64,000 nucleotides of DNA from positions 1,330,001 through 1,394,000 of the forward strand of contig CALNXK010000021.1 in the NCBI GenBank assembly GCA_942486035.1, read 5' to 3'. Of this stretch, positions 44,151-57,694 are shown piece by piece. The DNA is from Porites lobata. Taxonomy: Eukaryota > Cnidaria > Anthozoa > Scleractinia > Poritidae. The notes beneath the pieces are model-generated. The model did no database searches. It was not told where the DNA came from and saw only the letters and a program-made list of their open reading frames with translations. The position numbers and the translations under genes are program-made. Numbering within the stretch: the first letter of the stretch is position 1; every line of letters begins with the position of its first letter.

Positions 44151-44807
44151 TATGAGCTACATCGTTATCAGTGTAAAGAAAAATTCAACTTCTAACAGAT
44201 ATCTCCTATTACAGACAGCCCAAGTGATCAACTACCTTCCTATTTTTTTCTTTTTCTCAGTTTATTTTATTTTTAATTAACAAACAGCGGAAAAATGGAA
44301 ACTAGTTTAAAAAGGAAAAGAAAAAAAAACCAGCCTTTTCTTCAAAAAATTGTATCGATTTTGAGCACGTGATTCTTATGTGTTTTAGAGTTCGTGTTAA
44401 TTACCTAAAAACAAGAAAATGCCTTCGATTCAAAATGCAAAAGCTACTAAAAATTTTTATCTCTAACTTAACTTACAAGATGTGTTTGAAGAAAACGTCA
44501 ACGACACAGGTAAATGCTTCAGGGAAATTTCCATCTAAATTATCGTCAGTCTATGAATTTAACACTTCACTTCAAAATAGCATTCTTATTTTTAGCAAAA
44601 CCAGTTTTGTTTTAGGGTGCAAAAATGTGATGCCGAAACATTTTTCTAAGCAGCTGAGCTTACTGGGTCGCATGATCTTAGAATGAACACAAAAATAAAA
44701 AAAAATGCGCTACAAGCGAACTGAAAAGACTTGGCTTCTGTATCCAGTGCAATTTTGCTGTGCATGCAAGATTACTCTAGTCAGTGCAATCGATGCACAT
44801 AGTGCAT
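44151..44807. other. AT-rich stretch before the satellite
   Basis: A plus-strand open frame at 44369-44686 (105 codons) is Lys/Ser/Phe-rich with no recognisable domain and is unlikely to be a gene. Near 44770-44805 a short CAGTGCAATCGATGCA-type stretch resembles the 9-bp repeat at 50213-50590. Confidence 0.4.
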
Positions 44808-47800
44808 GATTTTCGTCAAAAATTTGAAATTTCTTCGCGTTCTTATTTTCCTTCAAAAAGACCTTGACATGCTGTTTAATAATGCCCTAAATAAGAAAAA
44901 AAAGGCTTTCTAGACTACAAAAATCTCGTTTTAACATAGTAAGAAAACCTCCATTATTCCAAAGGGGTTAACCCATGATTTTTGTCCAAACCTTGAAATT
45001 TCTTCTGAGTCTCATTTCCTCTGAAAGAAGGCTTTGTAGACTACAAAAATGTCATTTTAAAATAGTGTGAAAGTGTCCACTTTTCCAAAGAGGTTAACCC
45101 ATAATTTTCCGCAAAAACTTGAAAGTTGTTCTGAGTCTCAAAATCTTTGAAAAAGACCTAGATATGATGTTTAATAACGTTCTAAATGAGAAAAAAGGCT
45201 TTCTAAACTACACAAATGTCATTTCAAAATAGTAGTAAAATGTCCATCTTTCCCAAGGGGAAAGGATTTCTTCCGAATTTAATTTTCATTGAAAAAGGCC
45301 TTGGTATGATGTACGATGATGATCCAGATAGAAAAAAAGCTATCTAGACTATAAAAAGGTAATTTTAACATAGTGGGAAATGTCCATTTTTCTAAAGGGG
45401 TTAAACCATGATTTTTGTCAAAAATTTGTAAGTTCTTTTAAGTGTAATTGTCGAAAAAGACCTGGACATGATGTTTAATAATGTTCAGAATGCAGAAACG
45501 AGGCTTTCTAGACTACAAAAATGTCATTTTAAAACAGTGGGAAAATGTTGACTTCTCCAAAGAGGTTAACCCACGATTTTCCCCAAAAAATTTCGAAGTT
45601 CTTCTGCCTCTCATTTTCTTTGAAAAAGATCTAGACATGGTGTTTAATGATGTTCTAAATGGGAAAAAAGACTTTCTAGACTACAAAAGTGTCATTTTAA
45701 AATAGTGTAAAAATGTCGATTTTTCCAAAGCGGTTAACCCTTGACTTTCCTCCAAAATGTGAAATTCTTCCGAGTCTCATTTTCTTTGAAAAAGACCTAG
45801 ATATGACGTTTAATAATGTTCAAAATGGGAAAAAAGGCTTCTTAGACAACAACATTTCATTTTAACATAGTACGAAAAGGTCCATTTTTCAACAAGGGTT
45901 AAACCATGATTTTCCACAAAAATTTGAAAGTTCTTCTGAGTCTCAAAATCTCTGAAAAAGACCTAGATATGATGTTTAATAAAGTTCAAAATGGGAAAAA
46001 AGGCTTTCTAGACTACAAAAATGTCATTCTAAAATAGTGTGAAAATGTCCGTTTTTGCAAAGGGGTTAACCCATGATTTTCCACAAAAACTTGAAAGTTA
46101 TTCTAAGTCCCTAAATCTCTGAAAGAGACCTAAATAAGATGTTTAATAACGTTTTAAAAGGGAAAAAAGACTTTCTAGACAACAAAAGTGTCGTTTTAAA
46201 ATAGTGTGAAAATGTCCATTTTTGCAAAGCGGTTAACCCTTAACTTCCCTCAAAAATTTGAAATTCTTCTGAGTCTCATTTTCTTTGAAAAAGACCTACA
46301 CATGATATTGAATGATGTTCTAAATGGGAAAAAAGGCTTTTTAGATAACAATATTTCATTTTAACATAGTAAGCAAATGTCCATTTTTCCACGGGGGTTA
46401 ACCCATGATTTTCCACAAAAATTTGAAAGTTCGTCTGAGTCTCAAAATCTCTGAAAAAGTCCTAGATATGATGTTTAATAATGTTCAAAATCGGAAAAAG
46501 GGCTTTCTAGACTGCAACAATATCATTTTAAAATAGTGTAAAAATGTCCGTTCTTGCAAAGGGGCAAACCCGTGATTTTCCACAAAAATTTGAAAGTTTT
46601 TTTGCGTCTTATTTTCTTTCAAAAAAGACCTAAAAATGATGTTGAATAATGTTCTAAATGGGAAAAAAGGCTTCTTAGACAACAATATTTCATTTTAACA
46701 TAGTACGAAAAGGTCCATTTTTCAACAGGGGTTAAACCATGATTTTTTACAAAAATTTGAAAGTTCTTCTGAGTCTCAAAATCTCTGAAAAAGAGCTAGA
46801 TATGATGTTTAATAAAGTTCAAAATGGGAAAAAAGGCTTTCTAGACTACAAAAATGTCATTCTAAAATAGTGTGAAAATGTCCGTTTTTGCAAAGGGGTT
46901 AACCCATGATTTTCCACAAAAACTTGAAAGTTATTCTAAGTCCCTAAATCTCTGAAAGAGACCTAGATATGATGTTTAATAACGTTTTAAATGGGAAAAA
47001 AGGCTTTCTAGACAACAAAGTGTCATTTTAAAATAGTGTGAAAATGTCCATTTTTCCAAAGCGGTTAACCCTTAACTTCCCTCAAAAATTTGAAATTCTT
47101 CTGAGTCTCATTTTCTTTGAAAAAGACCTACACATGATATTGAATAATGTTCTAAATGGTAAAAAAGGCTTTTTCGACAACAACATTTCATTTAAACATA
47201 GTAAGAAAATGTCCATCTTTCCAAAGGGGTTAACCCATCATTTTCCACAAAAACTTGAAAGTTCTTCTGAGTCCCTAAATCACTGAAAAAGACCTAGATA
47301 TGATGTTTAATAACGTTCTAAATGGGAAAAAAGGCTTTCTAAACTAAACAAATGTCATTTTTAAGTAGTGTGAAAATGTCCATTTTTTCCACGGGGGTTA
47401 ACCATGATTTTCCACAAAAAATTGAAATTTCTTCTAAATTTAATTTTTTTTGAAAAAGGCCTTGGTATGATGTTTGATGATGTTCTAGATAAAGAAAAAA
47501 GTTTTCTAGACTACAAAAAGGTCATTTTAAGATAGTAGTAAAATGTCCATCTTTCCCAAGGGGTTAACCAATGATTTTAGTCAAAAATTTGGAATTTCTT
47601 CCGAATTTAATTTTCTTTAAAAAGGCCTTGGTATGATGTAAGATGATGTTCTCGATAGGAAAAAAGTTTTCTAGACTACAAAAAGGTAATTGTAACATAG
47701 TGGGAAATGTCCATTTTTCTAAAGGGTTTAACCAATGATTTTTGTTAAAAATTTGCAAGTTCTTTTAAGTGTCATTGTCTTTGAAAAAGACCTGGACATG

Positions 47801-50212
47801 ATGTTTAATAATGTTCAAAATGGAGAAACAAGGCTTTCTAGACTACAAAAAATGTCATTTTAACACAGTGGGAAAATGTGCATTTTTCCAAAGGGGTTAA
47901 CCCATGATTTTCCTCAAAAATTTGAAATTTCTTCCGACCTAGACATGATGATGAATAATGTTCTAAATAGGAAAAATGGCTTTTTAGATTACAAAAATGT
48001 CATTTTAAAAGAGTGTGAAAATGTCCATTTTTCAAAAGCTGTTAAACCTTAACTTTCCTCAAAAATTTGAAATTCTTCTGAGTCTCATTTTCTTTGAAAA
48101 AGACCTACACATGATATTGAATAATGTTCTAAATGGGAAAAAGGCTTTCTAGACTACAGAAATGTCATTTTGAAATAGAGTGAAAACGTCCACTTTTCCA
48201 AAGGGGATAACCCTTGATTTTAAACAAAATTAAAAATTTTTCTGAGTCTCATGTTCTTAGAAAAAGACAAGATGTTTAAAAATGCTCTTGTGGGGAAAAT
48301 GTTGAATAATGTTCTAAATGGGAAAAAAAGGCTTTTTCGACAACAAGATTTCATTTTAACATAGTAAGAAAATGTCCATTTTTCCACAGGGGTTAACCCA
48401 TGATTTTAGTCAAAAATTTGAAATTTCTTCTGAGTCTCATTTTCTTTCAAAAAAGACCTAGACATGAATAATGAATGGCAAAAAAGACTTTTTAGACTAC
48501 AAAAATGTCATTTTAACATTGTAAGAAAATGTTGACTTCTCCAAAGAGGTTAACCCATGATTTTCCACAAAAATTTGAAAGTTATTGTGCATCTCATTTG
48601 CTTTGAAAACGATCTAGACATGATGTTTAATGATGTTCTGAATGGGAAAAAAGACTTTCTAGACAACAAAAGTGTCATAATTTTAAAATAGTGTGAAAAT
48701 GTCCATTTTTCCAAAGTGGTTAATCGTTGACTTTCGTCAAAAATTTGAAATTCTTCTGAGTCTCATTTTCTTTGAAAAAGACCTACACATGATATTGAAT
48801 AATGTTCTAAATGGGAAAAAGGGCTTTCTAGACTACAGAAATGACATTTTAAAATAGTGTCAAATGGTCCATTTTTCCTAAGGGGTTAACCCTTGATTTT
48901 CCACAAAAATTTGAAATTTCTTTGGAGTCTCATTTTCTTTCTCAAAAAAGACCTAGACATGAATAATAAATGGCAGAAAAGACGTTTTAGACTACAACAA
49001 TGTCATTTTAACATAGTAAGAAATTGTTGACTTCTCCAAAGAGCTTAACCCATGGTTTTCCACAAAAATTTTAAAGTTATTCTGCATCTCATTTTCTTTG
49101 AAAAAGACCTTGACATGATGTATAAAAAGGCTTTTATGGGGAAAATGAGCTTTCTAGACAACAAACACGTCATTTTAACACAGTGGGAAAATGTCCATTT
49201 TTCTAAAGGGGTTAACCCATGATTTTTGTCAAAAATTTTAAATTTCTTCTGATTTTAATTTCCTTTGAAAAAAGGCCTTGGTATGATGTTTGATGATGTT
49301 CAATATTTCAACAATACTTCATTTTAACATAGTAAGAAAATGTCCATTTTTCCACAGGGGTTAACCCATGATTTTCCACAAAAATTTGAAAGTTCTTCCG
49401 AGTCTCATTTTCTTTCAAAAAGACCTACACATGATGTTTAATTATGTTCTAAATGGGAAAAAGGCTTTCTAGACTACAGAAATGTCATTTTGAAATAGAG
49501 TGAAAACGTCCACTTTTCCAAAGGGGATAACCCTTGATTTTAAACAAAATTAAAAATTTTTCTGAGTCTCATGTTCTTAGAAAAAGACAAGATGTTTAAA
49601 AATGCTCTTGTGGGGAAAATGGGCTTTCTAGACAACAAACATGTCATTTTAACACAGTGGCAAAATGTCCATTTTTCCAAAGGGGTTAACCCATGATTTT
49701 TGTCAAAGATTTAAAATTTCGTCTGATTTTAATTTCCTTTGAAAAAAGGCCTTGGTATGATGTTTGATGGTGTTCTAGATAGAAAAAAGACTTTCGAGAA
49801 TACAAAAATGTCATTTTAACATAGTGGGACAATGTCTATTTTTCATTAAGGCATTAACTCATGATTTTCAACAGAAATTTGAAATTTCGTCTGACTCTCT
49901 TTTTCTTTGAAAAAGACCTGGACATGATGTTTGATCATGTTCTTAATAGGAAAAAGGCTTTCTTGACGACAAAAATATCATCTTAACAGAGTGGGACAAT
50001 GCCTATTTTTCCAAAGGGGTTAACCCATACGTTTCAACAAAAATTTGAAATTTCTTGTGAGTGTCATTTTCTTTGAAAAAGACCTGGACATGATGTTTAA
50101 TAACGTTCTTAATAGGAGAACGGCTTTCTAGACTAGAAAACGTCATTTTGTAGTCTTCCGAATTTAATTTTCTTCGAAAAAGGCCTTGGTGTGATGATTT
50201 AGGATGTTTTAG
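44808..50212. repeat. Satellite block 1, unit about 165-167 bp
   Basis: About 32 diverged units run through AAGACCTAGACATGATGTTT, GGAAAAAAGGCTTTCTAGAC, TACAAAAATGTCATTTTAAC, CCAAAGGGGTTAACCCATGA and AAATTTCTTCTGAGTCTC. Higher-order copies are visible. The variant GTCCGTTTTTGCAAAGGGG recurs at 46048 and 46881 (833 bp, five units), and GTGAAAACGTCCACTTTTCC at 48180 and 49500 (1320 bp, eight units). Each unit carries the palindrome GGGTTAACCC. Open frames within it (for example 45481-45705 and 47038-47286) read the satellite and are not genes. Confidence 0.95.
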
Positions 50213-50590
50213 ATATCATGATGTTCTGCACATAGCAGTCGGTATAGTACATTTGGTGAATTCAAAGCATTCTGCATAGTAAGTACAATCAGAGTACTCT
50301 GTACAATCCATGCTGTCTACAGTCGATATAGTCAGCACAACAGGTAAGTTCAGAGAGTTCTTATAGTAAGTACAATCAATATTGTCAGTGCAATCAATAC
50401 AGTGAGAACAATCGATACAGTCAGTGCCATCGGTTTACTCCGTACAATCCATGCAGTCTCCAGTCGCTATAGACAGTACAATCGATGAAGACAGTCCGCA
50501 CAGTTAGTACATTTGACGCCGTTAGCACAATCGACAGAGTGCAGTCTGCTTAGTCAGTTTAGCCAAACAAGTCCACATAGCAAGTAAAGT
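50213..50590. repeat. 9-bp-periodic repeat interrupting the satellite
   Basis: CAGTACAAT, GATACAGTC, CAGTCGATA and related nonamers follow one another with drift, forming units of about 18 bp. The satellite resumes directly after it. The style resembles the tract at 8395-8615, although the consensus is not clearly the same. Confidence 0.75.
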
Positions 50591-50805
50591 TGTTGCAGAC
50601 AAAAAATGTCATTTCATCATAGTTGAAAAATGTCCATTTTTCAAAGGGGTTAACCCATGATTTTCGTCAAAAACTTGAAAGTTCTTCTGAGTCTCAGTTT
50701 CTTTGAAAAGGACCTAGACACGATGTTCAATAATGCTCTTAAGGGGAAAATAGGCTTTCTAGACAAGACACATGTCATTTTAACACAGTGGGAATTGTCC
50801 ATTTT
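50591..50805. repeat. Satellite block 1, terminal units
   Basis: One to two more units of the 165-bp satellite follow the interruption, ending near the TTGTCCATTTTTCGAG at 50800. Confidence 0.85.
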
Positions 50806-52796
50806 TCGAGTGAAAAATTATAAACAAAATTCCAAAAACTACACTACCCTTTGGAACAAGATTATGGTTTAAAAACGTTGGGATTAGCTAGGTTCAGAAA
50901 ATAAATGTTCAACTTTGCATGTTTTGACAAGGACCACATCTGGCTAAATATGCTTCAAAGTGGAATTTATAAAGTCAGGAAAATGGTGACATTTATATTT
51001 TTGCCTTTCCTTTGGCCACTGTGATCAGTTTTTGCCATACAGTTGCATGTAATTTTTCTACCGTGGGACATCACTCAACCTGCCAGGTTAGTTTGTGTCT
51101 GTGCTATATATAAATGCAGTTAATGAAATCAAATCCTCCCAACTGGATATGAAAAACACCATAGGATGCCTTGGAAAAAAATGTAAAATCATATTATTAA
51201 GATAATATATTTATTTGTAGTCAACTGAATAACAGTTGGAAACTTGTGTTGAGGCACGCAAAAACCTTTTTCAGAGACCATAAACATTCACTGACTTTGC
51301 TATTACAACAAGTGGCAAAAGGGTATTTAAATGTGAGATCACGTCCCTGGGCTTGCACTGAAAGAGAGTATGGGTAGTAGGACACATTGTTTATTTCCCT
51401 ACCCGTTTTAAGCCAAGAGACCTTATTTTATAATTCTGATTCATTTCATTTAGCATGCAGAACTTAGAAACATGGAAAAAACTTGGGGAAAAAATGGTGG
51501 TACCAAAAATGTAACTATGGACTGCTCTTTATCAACCTTCACAGCCCAAACAGACACCCTGTTCAAAACTCTAAAGGATGAAATGGTCACCACCCTAAAT
51601 CAGCATCACATACCCATCTAGGCCAAATAAGCCAAGGGTAGTATTGTAAAAAGAACTGCTGAAGGATTAGGCTTAAGGGACAATAACTTCTTTTGATGGC
51701 TGATATAAAATCAATTTTACCTTGCTCGTTTTTGTTGTAAATCAAATTCATAACTTACACAAACAACTGAACTTGTACATTTCTCAAGCTCCTTCTGATT
51801 CTCTTTATAAACTTTGCAAAACATTCAATTTTCTTGTTTCTGTTTTTTGTACTTCAGTCCTTTGAAGGATTTTCTCAATGCATACGCCTCTCTGATGTAC
51901 TCACTCTTATTAGCAACTGGATAAGCCTCTTGTCCCCACACTAAACCATTATAATCATGTCAAGTAAAATTCAGAACTACAGGGTAATTTTTGTACAAAC
52001 AATTTCAAGGAAATACTTGAAACCGAAGTCACTATCTAATACAAAACTACTAAATACAGTACTGTTGCTGGAAATTTATTGATTATCACTCCAACTGATC
52101 CAGTGAAGGTTTTGAAGGTTCAGTAAAACCCTCCCAGCCTTCTGATATTAAAAATAGCTTATACTGACAGACCCAGTATATGTGAAGCAAAGTGACTGGA
52201 AAATTTACCCTGGCTTTTACTAAATTGGCTCTGTATTCTGTATCATTTCGCCCATAAATATTTGTTGTGGCTCTTGGTTTACAAACAACTAATTACGAAC
52301 AGCGAAGTAGACAATTGGTTTAATGAACATTCCCATATGACTGTTGCAAGACTCATACTAATATAGTGAGCTCGTAGCATATGTTTAGGATAAGGAAGGG
52401 AGTTCTTAATACCACTGTAGGTGGCAAAATATAAGAGAAGGAGACTAGGTTGGTTGCTCGAAAATTCACGAAGCTTATAAATAACCAAACTTGCCGAGAT
52501 GCCGAATCACGCTAAGTGTAGTCACTCATGAACTGTTCATACATCACGCCTCCTGATCCAAAAATTCCATTAAAAATGTTCTTGAAAACCTTTTCTTGAT
52601 GTTTGGACGAGGGAAAACTCAAAACCGAGCAAAAACTTTTTGACACATCGTCCCTCCATGTCTGCATTCTCCGCCATATTTGTTTTGAAGGAAAATTGTA
52701 CTCAGTCTCACTCGGCCAAATTTCTTAACTGGGGCGATCATGTAAACTCGGTTCCAGACCTCGCTGCCAGCCTCCCCTGCCCTTGACTTTACTGAA
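50806..52796. other. Unique sequence between satellite blocks
   Basis: About 2 kb lack satellite units. A minus-strand open frame at 52279-52488 (69 codons) has no recognisable domain. A possible translation start at 52677 is listed separately. No other gene is supportable. Confidence 0.5.
52570..52677 (-). CDS. Candidate short ORF or first exon (MAENADMEGR...)
   Basis: On the minus strand an ATGGCGGAG start, with A at position -3, opens a 35-codon frame beginning MAENADMEGRCVKKFLLGFE and ending in TAA at 52570. The surrounding 150 bp are less AT-rich than the neighbourhood, as expected around a 5' end. It could be a small ORF, a first exon whose splice site I cannot place, or chance. No family is recognised and there is no clear downstream exon. 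Confidence 0.22.
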   Translation of the reverse strand: MAENADMEGRCVKKFLLGFEFSLVQTSRKGFQEHF

Positions 52797-55395
52797 TAAT
52801 CTGAAATTTCGTCCTGTTTTTTTTTTTTATTCAGAAAGACTTAGATATGATGTTTGATGATGTTCTAGATAGAAGAAGGCTTTCTAAACTATAAGTGTCA
52901 TTCTAACATTATAAAAAAAAGCATTTTTTAAAAGGGGTTAAATCATGATTTTAATTAAAAAATTGAAATTTATTCCGAGTTTGTTTTTCTTTGAAAAGGA
53001 CTTGGATAAGATGCTTAAGGATCTCCTAGATAGAAAAGGAAAAGGAGTTAACCCATGAATTATGTCAAACAATTTTAAACTTCTTCCGAATTTTTTTCTT
53101 CCAAAAAACCTTGATATGATGCTTGATGATGTTCTAGATAGAAAAAAAAGTTTTCAAGACTACAAAAAGGTCATTTTAAGATAGTAGTAAATCCCCATTT
53201 TTCCAAAGGGGTTAAGCCATCATTTTCGTCAAAAATTTGAAATTTCTTCCGAATTTAATTTTCTTCGCACAAGGCCTTGGTATGATGTTTGATGACGTTC
53301 TAGATAGAAAAGAAGACTTTATAGACTACAAAAATGCCACTTTATCACAGTCGACAAATGAGCATTTTTCTTGAAGGGGATTAATCGTGATTTTGGTCAA
53401 AAATTTGAAGTTTCCTCTGACTTTTTTTAAAGACTTAGATATGACGCTTCATGATGTTCTAGAGAGAAAAGAGAGCTTTCTAGACTATAAAAAGGTCATT
53501 TTAACATAGTCGAAAAATATGGAGTTCACCCATGATTTTAGTCAAAAATTTGAAATTTCTTCTGAGTCTGTTTTTCTCTAAAAAAGACTAAGATATGCTG
53601 CTTCCTGATATTCTAGATTGAAAAGAAGGCTTTCTAAACTATAAAACTATCATTTTTAAAATAAAAGGCCTTGATGAACTAGAATAAAAAAATGACAATT
53701 TAACATCGTCGAAAAATTTGCATTTTTCCACAAAGGTTAACTCACGACTTTGGTAAAAAATTTGAAATTTCTTCTGAATTTATTTTTTAAAAAGAGAATA
53801 AGACACAAGGCTTGATAATCTCCTACATAGAAAAGAAGGCTTATAGACTACAAAGATATCACTTTATCAAAGTGGATCTTCTAAGTTATTTTTTCTTTCA
53901 GAAACGCCGTGATATGATGTTTAATGATGTTCCAAATAGAAAAGAAGTCGAATTCGAGACTATAAAAGTGTCATTTTAACATACTCGAAAAAAAAGTATT
54001 TTTCTAAACGGGTTGACTATTGATTTTGGTCAAAAACTTGAAGATTCTTTTGAATCTGTTTCTTTTGGGGCACTAAAACATGATGTTTGATGAGATAGAA
54101 AAGAAGGCTTTCTAGACTATTACATTAAGTCTCATTCTAACATTGTGCACAAAATTAGCATTTTTTCAAACGGGTTAACTTATGATTTTGATTACAAAAT
54201 TGAAATTTCTTCAGACTTTGTTTCTCTTTGAAAAGGACTTAGATATGATGATTGAAGATCTCCTACATAGAAAAGACGGCTTTATAGACCACAGAAATGC
54301 CACATTATCATAGTCGAAAAACAAAAGAATTAACCCACGAATTATGTCAAAAATTTCAAACTTCTCCCGAATTTTTTTCTTCCACAAAACCTTGATATGA
54401 TGCTTCATGATGCTCTAGATAGAAAAAAGTCTTCTAGACTACTGACATGTTAGTTTGACATAATGAAAAAATAGCACTTTTTCAAAGGGGTTAACCCATG
54501 ATTTTGGTCAAAAAAACTGAAATTTCTTCTGAGTCGGTTTTTCTTGGAAAAAGACTTAGACATGATGTTTAATGATGTTCTAAATAGAAATGAAGGCTTT
54601 ATAGACTACAAAAATGCCCCTTAATCACAGCCAAAAAAGAATTTTTCTAATAGGGATTAACCCATGATTTTAGTGCATAATTTGAAATTACTTCTGAGTC
54701 TCTTTTTCATTTAGAAAGACTTAGATCTGATGTTTTATGATGTTCTAGATAGAAATGAAGGCTTTTTGGACCACAAAAATGTAATTTTAACAAAGCAGAA
54801 AAATGAGCGCTTTTCCAGTGGGGTTAAATCGTGATTTTGGTAAAAAATATGAAATTTGCTTGGATTTTTTTTTTACGAAAAAGACTTTAGATATGACGTT
54901 TCATGACGTTCTAGAGAAAAAAGAAGGCTTTCTGGACTATAAAAAAAGGTCATTTTCACATATTCGAAAAATACGATTTTAGTCAAAACTTGACATTTCT
55001 TCTGAGTCTGTTTTTCTCTGAAAAAGACTCGGATATGATGCTATCAAACTATTTTTTTCTTTTTACAAAAAAGGCCTTGATGTGATGTTTGATGATCTAG
55101 ACTATAAAAATGACATTTTAACATCCTCAAAAAATTAGCATTTTTCCAAAAAGGTTAACTCATGACTTTGCTAAAAAATTTGAAATTTTTTCTGAGTTTG
55201 TTTATTTCTTTTAAAAAGAATCTCCTACATAGAAAAGAAGGCTTAATAGACTAGAATGATGTCACTTTATCAAAGTGGAAAAATTTGCATTTTTTCAAAG
55301 GCGTTAAGTATGACTTTGATCAAAAATTGAAAATATCTTCTTTTCTTTCAAAAAGGCCGTGATATGATGTTTGATGGTGTTCCAGATAAATAAAT
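52797..55395. repeat. Satellite block 2, diverged subfamily of the 165-bp repeat
   Basis: About 15-16 units share the block 1 layout but with subfamily changes: GACTTAGATATGATG for GACCTAGACATGATG, GATAGAAAAGAAGGC for AATGGGAAAAAAGGC, and TTTTGGTCAAAAATTTG. GGGGTTAACCCATGATTTT is retained in the better units. The block is more degenerate, with several truncated units, than block 1. Confidence 0.92.
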
Positions 55396-55526
55396 AAATT
55401 GCTGTTTCTTGCATTTATCTCGTATCTTATGAAAATCTATGCATACGCTTTGTGGAAATTGTCTCTCTTTAGTCATAAGTTTTCATCCCACAGATGTACC
55501 GTGATAATAAGAAAATAATAACTTAC

Positions 55527-55595
55527 CCCACTTCATAAGTGGACACTCCATCTTCTCTATGACCACCATTCCCATGACACTTAGTGAATCCTACA
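55527..55595 (-). other. Exon candidate (69 bp)
   Basis: The minus strand shows TTTGTTTCTTAG before and GTAAGT after the segment. In one frame it reads VGFTKCHGNGGHREDGVSTY followed by EVG. That frame is in phase with the only open frame of the candidate at 56526-56577 across the splice. Protein family unknown. Confidence 0.35.
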
Positions 55596-56525
55596 CTAAG
55601 AAACAAATCATGTGTTTTATCAAAAATGTTCCAATGTTTGTGTCAACTATGTTACTCTCTACAAGCTATCACATCCATGGGAAAAAAGACATGGGTGGAG
55701 GGGAGGGGATGCATTCTATGCATCTGTGGCGGTTAAGTCTGCATTGAGACTTCCCCCAAGCTTTTGGCATTGCTTAATTGTGTCTTGCCATCTTATTCCT
55801 TTGCCTTACTCTTGTCCGATCCAGCCCATGCAGAGCTGGGGAGATAAGAAAGACTCTGCCAATACTCTTGTCCTACCCCACACTAGGGGGACAATAAGTG
55901 AGTCTCGTCTGCGTCTAAGTTTCACAGAAATGCTATGTGAGGAACATGTAAAATTGAAAAATTTTCTTGGCTGTTGTTTGCCATTCTTATGATTGCATGG
56001 TCAAAATCTTTTGACACAAAAAATCACCCTTTAAAAATGGAGTTTATATAAAAATAAAATACATTTTATCGCCTAAAGTGCCTTTTTGTAGTTTATGCAT
56101 TCTCTGTATGAAAATGAAAACATTCCTACGTGAGAAAAGTGTACTGCACCATAACAAAAGAAACTGCTTCCCTTCTTACCCGGACCATTACTTAATGGCA
56201 TTCTTTTAAATCTCTACTTGAAATCTCAATGGTTTTTTGACTGTTGCAAGTATATACCCCACTTTCAGAAGCTAAAACTCTCCAACAGTGGAAAGCTCTA
56301 GATGCTGCTCATCACAAAAGTAATGAGATTTATTAATACCATCTTTACAGAAAGCAACTGGCACTTTTGAAAGTGTTGCAATTAATGGTGTGAAATAGTG
56401 TGAAAAAATTATTGGACATTTTACAAGTAGATCTGAGTCAAGATAGATGAATGCAATCATACTAATATTTGGAATATTTATCAAGACCATGAAACAGTGC
56501 AAACTGAGCACATAAATAAACTTAC

Positions 56526-56577
56526 CATTGTCTAGTCCAGCCCATCACTGTCTGTCTTCTCCAGAGGTTGCTATCAT
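56526..56577 (-). other. Exon candidate (52 bp)
   Basis: Bounded on the minus strand by TTCTGTTCGTCAG and GTAAGTTT. Two of three frames are closed; the open one reads DSNLWRRQTVMGWTRQ and joins in phase to the next candidate. The length is short but typical of internal exons. It may belong to a lineage-specific gene or a noncoding transcript. Confidence 0.35.
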
Positions 56578-57694
56578 CTGACGAACAGAATAACAGTTAT
56601 AATAATGAGAAATGAAAAGTTGCTCATATAGTTAAGGACACAACTTGGGGTGTTCTAGTAGGGGAAATGGTAGACTATGTTTCATACATCTTATTCTACT
56701 ACATCTTATGCGCAAGGAAATCATGAAAAATATTTTTCTTGAGCCCTCCTCCCCCTGAAAAAAAGAACATTAGCAAAGTGTCTTAACCTGCAGTATACAT
56801 GTACTGTCAGTGTTAACTGTGAGAGATGCAATTAAGACACATCAAAATTTTGCTGTCCATTCCCGACATTTTTTTAAATTTTGTCTCCTTCCCTAAATGT
56901 TTGGATTTCAAACGAATGCTTAATACCCTCTGCTTCAAACTATTCCCTTATATAAAGAGAAATAATTTGGTCAAAACTTCATGCACCAGACACACATGAC
57001 ATTTAACAAAAGACCTCTTTGTTTTAAACTTCACAAAAACTTGGAGAAAAAAACTCAAAAGGAACTAATCGCAGCATTGGATTTTTTCCTATTTTTTAGG
57101 CTTAAACAAAGGACTAATATTTTCAAACAAGATTTTTTGTTTTGAAATGACCCACCCTTCCCTCATTAATTAAAAAAGGTGCTCCATCAGAGGGGGTACA
57201 GGAAACGTGATCCGTCTGCAATTTTTGTCTTTTTGCTGCACAGATGATTCTACACATTTTTAAACTGGGTGACACAGGCAGCCCAATAATTAATTATATG
57301 TTGCTTGGTTACCTTATTTTCTCATACTTTATTGTACACAAAATAAATCATTTAAAATTATAAAATCGGCATCCTATAGTAAGCCATAGCTAACCTGGAT
57401 TTAATTCATTAGACTGGGGTAGACTGTATTAATTTCAGTTATTATAATTATTAAGACGATTTAAAATGTACATTTGATAAAAGGTAGAAACGATGACAAG
57501 ATGTGGGTAGTTTGCAATTCTTCTTTCATTTTTTGGCAAATGATCTCATTTCTTTGTATCTTTCTTTATTTTCGGAACAAAAGCCCTTTAATCTTACAAA
57601 ACACCAATCTGAAGGATTTTGTTGATTATAGTCAAATAGCATTATTGTGCAATAAAATATAATCCTATTTGCTGAATTATAATATTTCACTCAC

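Noticed and set aside
45481..47286. Several 60-100 codon frames within the 165-bp satellite
   Set aside because: They recur with the satellite unit, lie on both strands and encode only the repeat. No selection or domain is visible.
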